A stretch of DNA of 6,445 nt from Gemmatimonadaceae bacterium (GTDB lineage: Bacteria; Gemmatimonadota; Gemmatimonadetes; Gemmatimonadales; Gemmatimonadaceae), in contig JACDDZ010000097.1 of assembly GCA_013816695.1 (NCBI GenBank), positions 1-6,445 of the forward strand. Direction: 5' to 3'. The translations under genes and the position numbers were made by a program. Shown here in pieces: positions 6,204 through 6,445 of this stretch (the first letter of the stretch is position 1; each line of letters begins with the position of its first letter). The notes below the pieces were generated by a model. The model made no database searches, was not told the DNA's origin, and saw only the letters and a list, made by a program, of their open reading frames with translations.

Positions 6204-6440
6204 CTATTCCTCGACAGGGGTCACTTCAACGAGGTGACGCACATGTTTGAGTTGTCCACGAAGTGAGGGACAATCCTTCTGGATTACCTCATCCTGATGG
6301 TGCTTCAGTCCGAGTGCTTCGAGCGTGCGACGCATGCGCCACGAATGCCCGATACCACTGCGAACCTGCTTGATCCTGACTTTTCCGGTCGTGATGGTTT
6401 CCTTGGGCGTCGTCTTCGGGCCCTTGGTTCCCCACCACAC
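6204..6440 (-). CDS. rpmD: Large ribosomal subunit protein uL30, start uncertain at window edge
   Basis: The conserved part is KVRIKQVRSGIG followed by RRTLEALGLKHHQDEV, CPSLRGQLKHVRHLVEV and a short acidic tail. This matches the 58-60 residue bacterial L30 of the 50S subunit along its whole length. The position just before rplO agrees. The frame stays open upstream: a GTG at 6440 would give 78 residues, adding about 20 (WWGTKGPKTTPKETITTGK) to the usual protein. No in-frame ATG, GTG or TTG lies closer to the conserved start, so some N-terminal extension seems real. The frame is still open at the window end (a His codon precedes the GTG), so the true start may lie beyond 6445. No rpsE coding or stop is visible. 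Confidence 0.92.
   Translation of the reverse strand: MWWGTKGPKTTPKETITTGKVRIKQVRSGIGHSWRMRRTLEALGLKHHQDEVIQKDCPSLRGQLKHVRHLVEVTPVEE
6208..6212 (-). promoter_or_regulatory. rplO ribosome binding site inside the rpmD 3' end
   Basis: GAGGA on the minus strand, made from the last Glu codons of rpmD, lies 8 bases before the GTG start of rplO and supports that start codon. Confidence 0.7.
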
Positions 6441-6445
6441 GTGTG

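Overview
This is a moderately GC-rich bacterial chromosomal window. It joins the distal end of a ribosomal protein operon (rpmD-rplO-secY, then adk-map, all on the minus strand) to an unrelated plus-strand pair: a bifunctional formimidoyltransferase-cyclodeaminase (ftcD) and a secreted tandem-cupredoxin protein. The fused FtcD, the zinc-type adenylate kinase and exported Cys/His/Met cupredoxins would suit a soil or aquatic lineage such as Gemmatimonadota or a neighbouring phylum. That placement is an inference from gene style only and is not proven here.

Layout on the plus strand. Positions 1-120 hold the 3' end of an unrecognised gene. Then come ftcD (141-1661) and the cupredoxin gene (1734-2567, with a good AGGAG). 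A compact hairpin at 2583-2613, with A and T tracts on its two sides, can end transcription in both directions between the convergent cupredoxin and map genes.

Layout on the minus strand, in transcription order from the right edge: rpmD (5' end at the window edge), rplO (GTG start), secY, a 376-base gene-free gap (4014-4389), adk, and map. rpmD/rplO/secY are separated by 4 and 1 bases, and their ribosome binding sites lie inside the preceding gene, which suggests translational coupling. adk and map overlap by ATGA. The proteins serve ribosome assembly (L30, L15), protein export (SecY), adenylate balance (Adk) and removal of the initiator methionine (Map), a classic growth-linked grouping. After map the usual infA-rpmJ-rpsM continuation is absent.

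The most unusual part is the secY-adk gap. It holds a 35-base inverted repeat (34/35 matches, 165-base spacer), a separate long hairpin whose 18-base outer stem has only G:T wobbles as imperfections, a second set of mutually exclusive hairpins, a strong minus-strand terminator inside the large repeat, and a 9-base direct repeat (GCACCATGC) bracketing nearly all of it. This could be a small non-autonomous mobile element or extragenic palindrome cluster that splits secY from adk, or a structured RNA. The sequence alone cannot decide. No defence system, CRISPR array, tRNA or rRNA gene was seen.
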